Part shown: piece after piece, positions 36,104 to 45,289 of the stretch
Layout of the letters: each line of letters opens with the position of its first letter
Position numbering within the stretch: position 1 is the first letter of the stretch
DNA from: an uncultured Paludibaculum sp.
Lineage (GTDB): Bacteria; Acidobacteriota; Terriglobia; Bryobacterales; Bryobacteraceae
Direction of reading: 5' to 3'
Assembly (NCBI RefSeq): GCF_963665245.1
Contig: NZ_OY762268.1
Location: 682,001-746,000 of the forward strand
DNA: 64,000 nt
Translations under genes and position numbers: made by a program
Notes under the pieces: model-generated
The model's input: only the letters and a program-made list of their open reading frames with translations
Database searches by the model: none
Told to the model about the DNA's origin: nothing

Positions 36104-37284
36104 GCTTTCGGGCGCAGTGCGAGATGCAACACCAGCCAGGATGCCATGGGCAGCACCGCGACTCCTAAACAGACTGGAGTGAAACCATACCGATCGACGA
36201 CGCGGCCGACCCCACTCGAAAATACACCCTGCAGCAAACCATAGACACTGGTCAAGCCGGAAACGGCAAACGCGGCATGTCCTGCTCCAAAGAGGTCAAG
36301 CGGCAACGCGTAGATGTTGACGCTCGATGCGACGCAGGCGAAGAACGACAGACAGATGAAGGCGGTGGCCAGGCCCGGAGTGGGCATGAAGGGCACCAGG
36401 GCTCCGACGAGGAGCAGTAGGGATCCACAGAGGATGACACGCAGACGAGCGGGCGTCACGTCAGCCTTTTGGCCAGCCCAACGCATGGTGAGCCAGCCTC
36501 CGAAGAGGCCTCCGGCGGTGGCGAAGATGGGCGGGATCCAGGCCAGTTGGAAGTTGGCCTCGTGCTGCGGCATGTTGTGGACGCGTACGAGAAAGACAGT
36601 GGTCCAGTTCACCCACAGCGAGTAGACCGACATCAGCAGAACATTCGACGCGAGCAGCGCCCAATAGCGGCGATCCTGCAAAATCGTTCGCGCGGGGGAG
36701 GCTGTCTTTTTCTCCGGCAACTGGGGGACGCGCTTGTGGACGAGGAACCAGAGCGGGATCCAGAGGAACCCGAAGGCTCCCAACATCACGAAGGCCATGC
36801 GCCAACCGTAGAGTCTCGCTATTGTTTCGGCGAGGAGTGGGGCGGCGATGGCGCCCAGGGTCAGGCCGACCTGGAAGACGGCAGCGCCCATGGCTCGTTC
36901 GCGCGGCGGCAGGTAGAGTGCCGAGGCTTTGCCGGTGGCTGGGATGCCTCCGGATTCGCCTACGCCCAGGAGTGCGCGGCTGAGCGTGAGGCCCAGCAGT
37001 GAGGACGTCCAACCGGTGGCCATTCCGGCGAAGGACCAGACACCCACGGCGATGGACGCACCGTATCGCAGCCCGAGGCGATCGATGAGCAGCCCCGCCA
37101 GAGGCGCGGCGAGAGCGTAGGTCAATGAGAAGGCCAGGATGACGTCGCCGTAGCCGCTGGCGCTGATGTGGAACTCACGCATCAACTGCGGAGCGAGGGC
37201 GGCCAGGATCTGGCGGTCCATGAAGTTGAGGGCGTTGGCCAGCGCGAAGACGGCGATGGCGAGCCAGCGGAGTTTGGAAGCCAT
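36100..37284 (-). CDS. MFS transporter, ACS-like (organic/sugar acid) family
   Basis: 394 residues with twelve predicted spans. N-terminal landmarks are NALNFMDRQILAALAPQLMREFHIS, as in hexuronate and anion:cation symporters, and PLAGLLIDRLGLRYGASI, the loop 2-3 motif. GESGGIPATGKASALYLPPRERAMGAA is the family's TM4-5 loop (given here in parts as GESGGIPATGKA and LPPRERAMG). It overlaps both neighbours (1 nt with the TPR gene, 4 nt with the glycosyltransferase). The substrate is unknown. Confidence 0.88.
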   Translation of the reverse strand: MASKLRWLAIAVFALANALNFMDRQILAALAPQLMREFHISASGYGDVILAFSLTYALAAPLAGLLIDRLGLRYGASIAVGVWSFAGMATGWTSSLLGLTLSRALLGVGESGGIPATGKASALYLPPRERAMGAAVFQVGLTLGAIAAPLLAETIARLYGWRMAFVMLGAFGFLWIPLWFLVHKRVPQLPEKKTASPARTILQDRRYWALLASNVLLMSVYSLWVNWTTVFLVRVHNMPQHEANFQLAWIPPIFATAGGLFGGWLTMRWAGQKADVTPARLRVILCGSLLLLVGALVPFMPTPGLATAFICLSFFACVASSVNIYALPLDLFGAGHAAFAVSGLTSVYGLLQGVFSSGVGRVVDRYGFTPVCLGVAVLPMASWLVLHLALRPKA

Positions 37285-39347
37285 TACTGGAATTCGACCG
37301 TCACGACTTCCTTGGGACCGGGCTTGTCCGCATATTCGATCTTCACTGGGCGGGGCGGGCGCTGCGGCCCGCAGGAGAGCTGGATCTGCGCCTGATTGGC
37401 TCCGAAGATGGCGACCTTGTCAGGAGCGGTGATGATGAACGAGACCGGTTTGCCGTCGGCTCCACGGGCCGTAAGCGAGGCCTTGCCGCCGGGGCGGCAG
37501 ACGACGGAGTCGAGGGTTCCGGTGAAGGCCTTGGCCGGTGGACCGTCCCACCATTTCTCGACCTTTTTGTTGCCAACGCCTCCGCCCTTCGCATTGGCGG
37601 CGGCCTCCGCGGCTCGGATGCTGGCGAGGCTTTCGTTCTTCACGCGCTCGAGTTCTTCCTGCTCTTCCTTCTTCAGGCGGGCCTTTTCGGCGGCCTGGAG
37701 GTCGTAGCGCGTCTGCTCGAATTGCTCGCGGGCGGCGGTGAGTTCGGTGCGCTCCTTCTCGGTAGCGGCGACGCGTTCGGCGGCACGCCAGGACTTCTCG
37801 GCATCGTCGTATTTCTTGCCGTCGAATTGGGCCTTAGCGAGTTCGCGCCAGTATTCGGCGTGGCGGGGGGCGAGTTCGGTGGCCTTCTTGTAGAGCGCAG
37901 CCTTGCGGATGGGGCCAGGCTCCATTTCCGCGAGCCGGACATAGGGCTCGGGCCAACGGGGATTGCGGAGGGCGGCGCGTTCGAGCAACTTGTGGTCCTT
38001 CTCCAGCAGGCCGAGTTCGTAGAGACCGCGCGCTCCGGCGGCTTCCTTGTCGAGGGCCATCTGCTGGAGCGCTTTTTTTGCGTCTTCGGGCTGTTTTTCG
38101 GCCAGGAGCGCGAGGCCCAGTCCTTCGAAGCCGAGGGGCCCGGGGCGCTCGTTCTGGGCGTTCTGATAGGCTACGCGGACTTGCGCAGGCGGGGCCTGCT
38201 GGGCCATCAATTCGTCACCCGGCAGGACTCGCAGGCGGGACGGCAGCATGGGCACGAAGTTGAAGGCGCGATCGGGATCGATGGGCTTACCTGGCAGAGT
38301 GACGGTGAGGAACTTGCCGGCGGCCAGGTAGCCTTTCACTTCCACATCGATGGCCGACTTGGTCTTGCCGAAGGCGTTGCGGAAGGCGGCATCCGGCTCG
38401 GCTCCGTTGGCGAGGTTGGAGAGCATTACCTTGGTGCGGACCGCGGTTTCGGGGTTGGTGAGCAGGTATTGGAGGAGCGCCCAGGTGGGGGTTCGGGCGT
38501 CCTCGGGAGGAGGTGCTCCGAGGATGACTTTGCCGCCCTGGATCTGCATGGTGGAGAAGAGGTCGGCCATGGCGGACTCATACTCGTCGGGGATACGGCC
38601 GGTGAGGTTGTCGTCGATGAACATGACGGCGAGTTGGCGGAACCAGGCGACGGGTGGGGTGCTGCCGGCGGGCCAGGTGATGAGCCAACCGTCGCGGCCG
38701 AAGCCGATGCGCGCCGGGGCTGGGGTCTTGGATGGTTTCGAGACGACGACGGTGATGGGCCAGACGGAGGTGAGCTCGCGGCGGCCGATGGCTTCCCCGA
38801 AGATGAAGCGGAATTGTTCAAGGTGGTAGAGGGCGGTGCGGGCACGGTCGTCGCCGGCGTCGGTGTAGACGATGAACGGTCCGGATTTGGTTTCGTTCCA
38901 GGCTGCGGAGAGGGGGGGCAAGGTGGCTAGGAGGAGGAGCAGTGGAGACCACCATTGGAGACGCCGGGGCTGACGGGCTTCCGCTCCCTTACGGTCACGG
39001 CTCGGTTTCGTGGCGTTTTCCGGGTGGTTGGCGGCCCGGCCGGCGATTCGGGGCTCGGTGGAAGAAGTACGGTGCGACGGGCGCGCGCTTAGCCCGTCAC
39101 TTACGTTCCGGGACTGGGCCAAGTAGGACGGCTTCGGCCGCTTTGGCGGACGGGGGGGCCATGGTTGACTCTTTTCCAGGCGCGGTTCGTGACCGGGGAG
39201 AGACCACTCCCTCACGGTCGTGGTTCGTTTCGGGGCGGCTGGCTCGTGGGGGGCTGGCATGGCTTCAGGAGATGGGTCCGTCGCCGCTGGAGAGGGCGGA
39301 CAGGATGGCCTCTCTTCTTTTATCGGCGGCTTCGACGGAGGCGTCAA
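37284..39347 (-). CDS. TPR-like exported protein; start unresolved because repeat R2 enters the frame
   Basis: From about 38960 downwards the frame looks genuine: a signal-like stretch (WWSPLLLLLATLPPLSAAW), a domain with FIVYTDAGDDRARTALYHLEQF, then TPR-like helices (RWPEPYVRLAEM, HAEYWRELAKAQ) and a coiled coil at about 540-620. The last ~90 residues form a beta domain. Upstream, residues 1-130 of the frame are a translation of R2 (for example SRNVSDGL, SRDRKGAEA). No ATG or GTG lies near the signal-like stretch; the nearest are inside R2. Either the start was displaced by the repeat or a rare codon is used. First gene of the TPR-MFS-GT4-RimI unit. Confidence 0.7.
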   Translation of the reverse strand: MTPPSKPPIKEERPSCPPSPAATDPSPEAMPAPHEPAAPKRTTTVREWSLPGHEPRLEKSQPWPPRPPKRPKPSYLAQSRNVSDGLSARPSHRTSSTEPRIAGRAANHPENATKPSRDRKGAEARQPRRLQWWSPLLLLLATLPPLSAAWNETKSGPFIVYTDAGDDRARTALYHLEQFRFIFGEAIGRRELTSVWPITVVVSKPSKTPAPARIGFGRDGWLITWPAGSTPPVAWFRQLAVMFIDDNLTGRIPDEYESAMADLFSTMQIQGGKVILGAPPPEDARTPTWALLQYLLTNPETAVRTKVMLSNLANGAEPDAAFRNAFGKTKSAIDVEVKGYLAAGKFLTVTLPGKPIDPDRAFNFVPMLPSRLRVLPGDELMAQQAPPAQVRVAYQNAQNERPGPLGFEGLGLALLAEKQPEDAKKALQQMALDKEAAGARGLYELGLLEKDHKLLERAALRNPRWPEPYVRLAEMEPGPIRKAALYKKATELAPRHAEYWRELAKAQFDGKKYDDAEKSWRAAERVAATEKERTELTAAREQFEQTRYDLQAAEKARLKKEEQEELERVKNESLASIRAAEAAANAKGGGVGNKKVEKWWDGPPAKAFTGTLDSVVCRPGGKASLTARGADGKPVSFIITAPDKVAIFGANQAQIQLSCGPQRPPRPVKIEYADKPGPKEVVTVEFQ
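38978..39240. repeat. R2 mosaic intergenic repeat cluster C
   Basis: Opposite orientation to clusters A and B. Modules: CTTCCGCTCCCTTACGGTCA, CGTCACTTACGTTCCGGGAC, GGGCCATGGTTGACTC and CTCACGGTCGTGGTTCG. They overlap the 5' part of the TPR gene frame and extend almost to the ABC permease stop at 39265. Confidence 0.72.
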
Positions 39348-40896
39348 GCGATACCCAGTAGGTCATGCAGGCTACGAGGAAGGCGCTACCGAGGACTGCG
39401 TAGAAGGCCCAGTGGGATTCGAAGGCGTAGCGGGCCAGATAAGAGAGCGCCACGGGGATGGCCAGGATGGGATAGAAGAGCAGCAGCATGCCCTGGATTT
39501 TGCCGCTGGAGGAGCGGCGCCAGGACTGCGAAGCGTCGACAGGGCGCGGGTAGTGAGTGGACGCCAGGTTGCCGATGGCCAGCAGGAAGATGCACAGCAG
39601 CATGGTGACGGCGTAGGCCTCGGGGATCTTGTAGAGGGGGAACTTGAGGCGCAGCAGGAGGACGACGCAGGTGACGATGGTCACTTCGAGCAGCAGGAAG
39701 AAGACAGCGGTGATGTTCTTGGCGATGAGCACCGTGGTGAACTTCACGGGCATGACGTAGTAAGCCTGGGCGGCCGTGCGGTCGAAGCCGAAGCAGTTCC
39801 AGAAGAGCACTTCGCCGAGGAGGAGGGCGGCGTAGAGGCTGACCCAGACCAGGATGTTCTCACCGAAGACGCCTTGCGTGCCGTTGCGGCCCAGGATCAT
39901 GGGCAGCCAGATGACGAGGCCGAAGCTGAAGCCCATGAAGAAGACGAGGCGGAAGCGCGGGGCTCGGACGAGGGAGCGGATCTCCTTCTCGACGAGAATG
40001 CCGAGAGGGTCGGGCAGGAGGCGGGATGGCCACTGGAAGAACGCTTCGGCGAGCGAGCGGGCACGGGGCGAGGCGGTGGCGCGTTCGCTGGAGATGACGG
40101 CGGCGGCATCCCATTGGAGTCCGCGGTGGAACTGGGCGTAGCCGAACCAGGCGGCGAGGGCGACCCAAAGGACGAGGGCGATGAGGGGGACGAGGGCCAG
40201 TTCGCCGGCGGCCAGACGGGCGGTAACCCGCCAGGGCCAGGGGATATCGGGGATCCGGTGGGCGTACTGCAGATAGAAGCCCTTCCACTTGCTGGGCGGG
40301 AAGAGGGTGACGACCAATTGGGGCAGGGCGCTGAGCAGGACGAAGCCGAAGATAACGACCTCGCGGACGCCGCGGCGCGACAGGAGGCGGGTGAGGAGGT
40401 CGCGGATGCCGGCGGAGAGCAGCAGGTTGAAGGCGCAGAAAGGGAGGATGACGAGAGGACCCCACCAGGGGACGATGGGGCTGCGGGCGAGGCCGACGGC
40501 TCCGCCGGCCAGGAGGATGAGGACTTCGATGCCCGTGGTGACGCGGAGCAGTACCTCAATGACGAAGAGCTTGGAGGGCGCGACGGGGTAGACGATGAGG
40601 CGGCGCAGGTCGAGAGATACGCCGGTGGTGGCGAGCATCACGGGGACGAACTGCCAGTAGAGGGTGGCCAGAAGGAGGCCGGAGCCGATGACGGTGGCGA
40701 GGGTCGTGTTGCTGTTGATTTCGGGGATGCCCGTGGCCGCGAGGAAGGCCAGGAACGTGACCAAGCCGTACCAGAGGAGGGACGAGAGCCAGTAGAGGGC
40801 GCGACCGGAGGCAGAGCCGCCGCCGGAGAGCTTGTTGTAGATCCCCTTGAACTGGGCCCAGAGTATGGCGCGGACCTGGTCGTTGAAAAAGTTCAT
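39265..40896 (-). CDS. ABC-2-type transporter permease
   Basis: The ATG at 40896 (MNFFNDQVRAILWAQFKG) is chosen; the longer frame runs into the ATPase gene. 543 residues with about 12 hydrophobic spans and no signal peptide. A long cytosolic loop in the middle (GILVEKEIRSLVRAPRFR) is typical of large ABC-2 permeases where a second half begins. It forms an export pump with the ATPase encoded 7 bp upstream. The cargo is unknown. Confidence 0.85.
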   Translation of the reverse strand: MNFFNDQVRAILWAQFKGIYNKLSGGGSASGRALYWLSSLLWYGLVTFLAFLAATGIPEINSNTTLATVIGSGLLLATLYWQFVPVMLATTGVSLDLRRLIVYPVAPSKLFVIEVLLRVTTGIEVLILLAGGAVGLARSPIVPWWGPLVILPFCAFNLLLSAGIRDLLTRLLSRRGVREVVIFGFVLLSALPQLVVTLFPPSKWKGFYLQYAHRIPDIPWPWRVTARLAAGELALVPLIALVLWVALAAWFGYAQFHRGLQWDAAAVISSERATASPRARSLAEAFFQWPSRLLPDPLGILVEKEIRSLVRAPRFRLVFFMGFSFGLVIWLPMILGRNGTQGVFGENILVWVSLYAALLLGEVLFWNCFGFDRTAAQAYYVMPVKFTTVLIAKNITAVFFLLLEVTIVTCVVLLLRLKFPLYKIPEAYAVTMLLCIFLLAIGNLASTHYPRPVDASQSWRRSSSGKIQGMLLLFYPILAIPVALSYLARYAFESHWAFYAVLGSAFLVACMTYWVSLDASVEAADKRREAILSALSSGDGPIS

Positions 40897-40903
40897 CGGC
40901 GTG

Positions 40904-41707
40904 TCAGAGCCAGTCGAGCGATTCGGAGGCGCGCGCGGGGCCGCCGACGACACGAACAAAAATGTCTTCCAGTGTTTCGGGTTGGCCCGAGCGATCGGGG
41001 TCGGCGGAGAAGGCTCCGGCACGGAGTTCGGAGAGCGGTCCGTCGACGGCGATGCGGCCCTGGTTGATGATGGCGACGCGGTCGCAGAGGCGTTCGACGA
41101 CTTCGAGGACGTGGGAGGTGAGGAAGATGGTGGCGCCCTGGCGGACCTGGTCGAGGAGGATGTCCTTCATGAGGCGGGCTCCGACGGCGTCGACGCCTTC
41201 GAAGGGCTCGTCGAGGAGGTAGAGTTGCGGGCGGTGGATGAGGGCGGCGGCCATGGCGACACGTTTCTTCATGCCCTTGGAGTATTCGCCGATGAGTTTA
41301 CGGCCGGCTCCCTGGAGTTCGAAAAGTTCCAGGAGTTCGGTGGTGCGCTGATGGGCGAGGTCGCGGCCGAGGCCATACATGCGTCCTACAAATTCGATGA
41401 ATTCGCCGCCGGTGAGGTGGTCGAAGAGGAGTGTGTCATCGGGGACGAGGCCAATCTTGGACTTGATGGCGACGGCGTCGGCGGGCATGGCGTGGCCGAG
41501 GATCTGGATGGAGCCGGAGGTGGGCGGGGCGAGGCCCATGAGCATGCGGATGGTGGTGGTTTTGCCGGCGCCGTTGGGTCCGAGGAAGCCAAAGAAGCAG
41601 CCGCGTTCGACACGGAGGGTGAGTCCGTCGACGGCGGCTTTTTCACCGTAAACCTTGCGTAGCTCGGTTACTTCGATGGCGGGCGAGGAATCGGGAAACA
41701 CTCGCAA
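40904..41707 (-). CDS. ABC transporter ATP-binding protein
   Basis: 267 residues. Walker A is GPNGAGKTTT, the Q-loop follows in KSKIGLVPDD, the signature is YSKGMKKRV (instead of LSGGQ, common in exporters of the ABC-2 type), and Walker B is LYLLDEPFEGVD with TSHVLEVVERLC as the H-loop. The C-terminal extension (LSELRAGAFSAD...) is short. It pairs with the permease. Its start borders the G-rich minisatellite. Confidence 0.92.
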   Translation of the reverse strand: MRVFPDSSPAIEVTELRKVYGEKAAVDGLTLRVERGCFFGFLGPNGAGKTTTIRMLMGLAPPTSGSIQILGHAMPADAVAIKSKIGLVPDDTLLFDHLTGGEFIEFVGRMYGLGRDLAHQRTTELLELFELQGAGRKLIGEYSKGMKKRVAMAAALIHRPQLYLLDEPFEGVDAVGARLMKDILLDQVRQGATIFLTSHVLEVVERLCDRVAIINQGRIAVDGPLSELRAGAFSADPDRSGQPETLEDIFVRVVGGPARASESLDWL

Positions 41708-41748
41708 CTATCGTAGCTGGTTGGTTGGGGGAATGACATTGGGGATGG

Positions 41749-42110
41749 GACGGGGCAGCCCCAACCTTCGGTTTGGGGGAACTCGTGGGGGTTCGGGGAG
41801 CTCGCGGGGGTTCGGGGAGCCCGTGGGGTGGGACGGGGGGTGGACGGGGCAGCCCCAACCTTCGGTTTGGGGGAACTCGTGGGGGTTCGGGGAGCTCGCG
41901 GGGGTTCGGGTAGGCCGTGGGGTGGGACGGGGGTTGGACGGGGCAGCCCCAACCTTCGGTTTGGGGGAGCCCTTGGGGTTTGGGGAGCCCTTGGGTTTGG
42001 GGAGCCCTTGGGGTTGGGGGAGCCCTTGGGGTTTGGGGAGCTCTTGGGGTTTGGGGAGCTCTTGGGGTTTGGGGAGCTCTTGGGGTTTGGGGAGCTCTTG
42101 GGGTTTCGGG
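41749..42110. repeat. Two-level G-rich minisatellite in a divergent promoter gap
   Basis: The 520-bp gap between the ABC ATPase (minus) and the HDOD gene (plus) has no convincing gene. A 94-bp unit starting at GACGGGGCAG repeats at 41749, 41843 and 41937 with an exact 94-bp period. The third copy turns at 41968 into eight ~18-bp units with the consensus AGCTCTTGGGGTTTGGGG (one unit is 17 bp), ending at 42110. The plus strand carries many G3-G4 tracts separated by 3-7 bases. Read on the minus strand, the 18-mers give SSPNPK repeats. Confidence 0.9.
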
Positions 42111-42227
42111 AAGAGCCAGTGCCTTTGCAGAACTTGACAGACACAGCTACGACTCGTGGGGTTCGGGGAGCCCGGCGCGGCGGGGCGGGGTTATTAAAAT
42201 TGCTCATTCTCACTGGATATCGGCGGG

Positions 42228-43127
42228 GTGTCCGCCGATAGAGGAAGCGTGAGTCCGAGTATCCTGCATCGAGTGTCATTCCGCGACCGGGCTTTGCGGA
42301 GCCTGGATAAGCTGCCGCCGTTCTCTCCGGTTCTCAATCACCTGATTGCGAGTCTGGCTGACGACGACGTGTCTTTCGCTCGTTTGGCGGACGTGATTGA
42401 ACGGGATACGGTGCTGTCCGGCAACATTCTGCGGCTGGTGAACTCGGCGTTGTACGGGCGGCGGGGCATGATCAGCAGCGTGCGGGCCGCGGTGTTGATG
42501 CTCGGGATCTCCAAACTGCGGAACTACCTGTTGGGCCTGTCGGTTTCACGGATGTGGGCCACGGTGGCCACGCCTCCGGGCTGGTCGACGGCCCGGTTCA
42601 ATGACCATTCCGTGTCGGCGGCCATTCTGTCCGATCTACTGGTGCAGAAGACGAAGGCGGACTTCCCGGAGGGGGCGTTCGTGGCCGGGTTGCTGCATGA
42701 CCTGGGGCGAATGATGATCGCCATCGCGCTGCCGGCGGAGTTTGAGCGGATCCAGAACGACCACGCCGAGACGGGGAAGCCGCTGGAGGTCATTGAGCAC
42801 GAGTTGCTGGACGTGACGCACTCGGAGTTGTCGGCGGCCGCGCTGACACGCTGGAATCTGCCGCTGAAGATCCAGAAGGCTGTGTTGTACCATCACCGGT
42901 CAGCGATCGATCCGACGGTGGGCGCGCATGGGCCGATGGCCCTGAGCCTGATGGTGGAGACGGCGAATGCGCTGGCCAATGGGTCGAGGCACGGAATCAC
43001 CGATACGGATGAGAAGCTGTGTGAGCCAGCCAATGAGGCGATGCAGCGGCTCGGGCTGGTGGATGCGGAAGCGGGGTTGATGGTGCAGTTTGAGGCGGAG
43101 TTGCAGGCGGTGCGGTCGCAGTTGTAG
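42228..43127 (+). CDS. HDOD domain protein
   Basis: 299 residues from a GTG at 42228; a GTG at 42249 with GAGG just before it is an alternative. The HDOD domain spans about 20-230: LPPFSPVLNHLIASLADDDVSF, VIERDTVLSGNILRLVNSALYG, AVLMLGISKLRNYLLGL, then GAFVAGLLHDLGRMMIA with the HD pair kept (LLHDLG) and LTRWNLPLKIQKAVLYHH. HDOD proteins act in signalling, often with cyclic-di-GMP or kinase pathways. No output domain follows. Confidence 0.88.
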   Translation: MSADRGSVSPSILHRVSFRDRALRSLDKLPPFSPVLNHLIASLADDDVSFARLADVIERDTVLSGNILRLVNSALYGRRGMISSVRAAVLMLGISKLRNYLLGLSVSRMWATVATPPGWSTARFNDHSVSAAILSDLLVQKTKADFPEGAFVAGLLHDLGRMMIAIALPAEFERIQNDHAETGKPLEVIEHELLDVTHSELSAAALTRWNLPLKIQKAVLYHHRSAIDPTVGAHGPMALSLMVETANALANGSRHGITDTDEKLCEPANEAMQRLGLVDAEAGLMVQFEAELQAVRSQL

Positions 43128-43249
43128 GTTCCGCCGGAGCCGCTGAAGGCTCACGGGGTTGGGCGATCTGCAGGAAGTGGGTTGGGACAGGGTCCCCTGG
43201 TCGAGGTCCGCTTCGGGAACAACGCGCCCCTGACGGGTTCCAATTGCCC

Positions 43250-43777
43250 ATGGCGATGTCGCGGGTGTTGAGAATTATCGGATTGGCGGGCCTTGGGATT
43301 GTTCTGCCCTTCGCTGGACTTACCTTGTATGTTGTTCTGCTTGGTCCGCTGCTGAAGCAGACTGGCATCCCACCAGATGCCTGGTTCGGTTCGGACTATG
43401 TCGACCGGCGGTGTGCCGTCGTCTCCAGCGCTGTCGAACTACTGGTTCTCAGCGCATCGAGCTATGCCGTTGGGGGCCTCTTGAGCCGGCACGGCCAATG
43501 TTCTCCGCGTATGGACGCGTTTTGGATGTGCAATCCCGCGTCTTCGCTTGCCGGACTGCTGTTCGCACGCCAGATCGCCCGGAATCTCGAGCCCTACGAA
43601 TTTGTTGCCGGCGTGGTCTATCTTTGGCCGTTCGCATGGCTCGTGACGTGGCATTTGACGGTGCTTGGAATGCGTAGGACTGAGTGGGCGAGAGCAGTCT
43701 TGCTGACGGTTGCCTATAGCGCGACTCTGGGCGCAGCCGGCGTCTATCTGGCCTATCGCTCATTCCAGTTCGAGTAA
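43250..43777 (+). CDS. Small polytopic membrane protein, unknown
   Basis: 176 residues from the ATG at 43250; a TTG six bases earlier is possible. Four hydrophobic spans: about 10-30 (IIGLAGLGIVLPFAGLTLYV), 55-75, 105-130 and 150-170. No known motif. It lies between the HDOD gene and an R1 repeat. The frame has the codon bias of the neighbours, but evidence for a real gene is only moderate. Confidence 0.55.
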   Translation: MAMSRVLRIIGLAGLGIVLPFAGLTLYVVLLGPLLKQTGIPPDAWFGSDYVDRRCAVVSSAVELLVLSASSYAVGGLLSRHGQCSPRMDAFWMCNPASSLAGLLFARQIARNLEPYEFVAGVVYLWPFAWLVTWHLTVLGMRRTEWARAVLLTVAYSATLGAAGVYLAYRSFQFE

Positions 43778-43832
43778 ACTTCTTCGTTGCGGAGTTCATC
43801 GCACGTTGCGTACCCGCAGCTGAGGACACCGG

Positions 43833-43877
43833 GAGAGCCGGCCCGGGGGCCGGCTGCGGACGACGCGTCCGCCCTAC
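43833..43877 (-). repeat. R1 double-hairpin element, copy 6 (GTAG form)
   Basis: Read on the minus strand: GTAG, then GCGGACG-CGT-CGTCCGC, then AGCCGGCC-CCCG-GGCCGGCT. Lies between convergent genes. The GTAG lead matches the conserved tetranucleotide of REP elements mobilised by TnpA-REP proteins. Confidence 0.88.
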
Positions 43878-43893
43878 TTGCGGGGTGGTCGAC

Positions 43894-45150
43894 CTAGTTG
43901 CCGTTGGGGATGGGACCGGTTTTCGCTAGATGCGCAAGACGTCTCATTTCGCTGGGCGACAGGGCTTTGCTGAAGACCGCTACTCCTCCTATATAGCCGG
44001 TGAAGCCTACGGTCTTTGAGGTGTGGATCACCCGGCCTATGGTGAAGGGACCACCTTCTTCCTTGGTTCCTGGGTTGTAGAGGTCGTGGGGGAACCAGTA
44101 GGGGTTCGCTTTCAGGGCCACCAACTCGCGGCGGACTGGCTGCCAGGGCCCGTTCCCCTCCCTCCGGTAGGTCACGCGGACCTTGGTGAAGCCGAACGTT
44201 TGCAGTTCCTGGCGCTCCTCAGTGGTGCTCCGCTCCACTACCCTTTTTCGCGGTTTGCTTTCCGGGGGTTCGTAGTATTGGTCCTTGGGGAATGCCGGGT
44301 CCTCGCCTTCCTGGAGACCGGGTTGGCGGTGGAGTTCGGCTTGCTGCCAACCTCGGGCCGGCCAGCGGAAGAAGGGGTGGTGCTGGGGATCCTCGATCCA
44401 ATAATCGGTGGCTTGGCCGTTCAGATAGGCCGTTACGGTGTGGTTGCGGTTGTCGAACGTGAATCCGGCGACCTGCCAGGATTGGTCGAGCTTACCGGGA
44501 GGCGCATCGGCGGGGACGGCGGGCATGACTTCGGGTGTCGTCGCGAGATTGCGGGCGTAACGGTCGCCGAAGGAACCGCGGCCGTTCTCGGAGACGTGGA
44601 CGGCGGCGGCTCCGTTGTTGGCGGCGAGACCGGCGAAGAGGGCGTATTGGCGTTTGCCGTGCTCAACTCGGGCGGCGGCGTTTCCCAGGTCGGTGCCTTC
44701 GTGCCAAATGCCGGCCACGGCGTGGTTGCCGCTCTCGCGGATCAGCCACACGACCATGGACATGGAGCGGCCTGGACCTTTCACGTCGAGGGGCGTGTCG
44801 TGGAGACGGTCTCTCGGGATGACGAGGCAGGGGCGGAAGTCCGGGTTCGTTTCGGCGCGGATCCGGATGGCCTGGCCGAAGGGTCCGCGGCCGAGGAGGG
44901 GAAAGTCGGCGTTGGTGGCGGGGCGGCCTTGTTGCCAGTAGTCGAGGACGTAGTTGATGGGGTCGAGGTGGAAGTCGTGGGGTGAACCGGGCGGCTGATG
45001 GGCGGTGAACCGGCCGCCGGCGTCGCGGAGAACGAAGTCCCAGAGTGCAACGAATCCTGGGGTCCGTGTCACTTGATGAATGCGGGCTTGAGCTTCCGAG
45101 CCCGCCGCGTACGCGTAAGTTAGGAGAAGAGCCAGGACCGGTTTCCACAT
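43894..45150 (-). CDS. Exported LamG/concanavalin-like hypothetical protein
   Basis: 418 residues with a signal peptide (MWKPVLALLLTYAYAAGSEA). The body has the beta-sandwich look of LamG/ConA-like proteins: FVALWDFVLRDAGGRFTA, SMSMVVWLIRESGNHAVAGIWHEG, WQVAGFTFDNRNHTVTAYLNG and FTGYIGGVAVFSKALSPSEM, the typical closing strands. It could bind or cut a glycan; no catalytic set is visible. Confidence 0.75.
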   Translation of the reverse strand: MWKPVLALLLTYAYAAGSEAQARIHQVTRTPGFVALWDFVLRDAGGRFTAHQPPGSPHDFHLDPINYVLDYWQQGRPATNADFPLLGRGPFGQAIRIRAETNPDFRPCLVIPRDRLHDTPLDVKGPGRSMSMVVWLIRESGNHAVAGIWHEGTDLGNAAARVEHGKRQYALFAGLAANNGAAAVHVSENGRGSFGDRYARNLATTPEVMPAVPADAPPGKLDQSWQVAGFTFDNRNHTVTAYLNGQATDYWIEDPQHHPFFRWPARGWQQAELHRQPGLQEGEDPAFPKDQYYEPPESKPRKRVVERSTTEERQELQTFGFTKVRVTYRREGNGPWQPVRRELVALKANPYWFPHDLYNPGTKEEGGPFTIGRVIHTSKTVGFTGYIGGVAVFSKALSPSEMRRLAHLAKTGPIPNGN

Positions 45151-45289
45151 GCCGATCCTATTGTTTCATCGGGATGGGGGGCGCCGCTGGATGGCTTGCG
45201 CGGCGGTTTCGCCGGATGTTTGCCGGGCGAATTAGCTTAACCAAGGAAGCGCCTGAAGACCATATACTGGGGAGCACGGAGGGTTTGTT

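Noticed and set aside
39220..41067. A 615-codon plus-strand frame opposite the ABC permease.
   Set aside because: The translation is an acidic, low-complexity shadow (repeats of E, G and D), with no ribosome site; the minus-strand permease has clear membrane spans.
41968..42110. A possible CRISPR-like array from regular 18-bp repeats.
   Set aside because: The units are contiguous without spacers and there are no cas genes; it is a minisatellite.
41668..42279. A 203-codon minus-strand frame with SSPNPK repeats, and plus-strand frames with GFGELL repeats, over the minisatellite.
   Set aside because: Both come from the same tandem DNA repeat, overlap the ABC ATPase start, lack a ribosome site, and show no domain outside the repeat. 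Kept as a note in the minisatellite entry.
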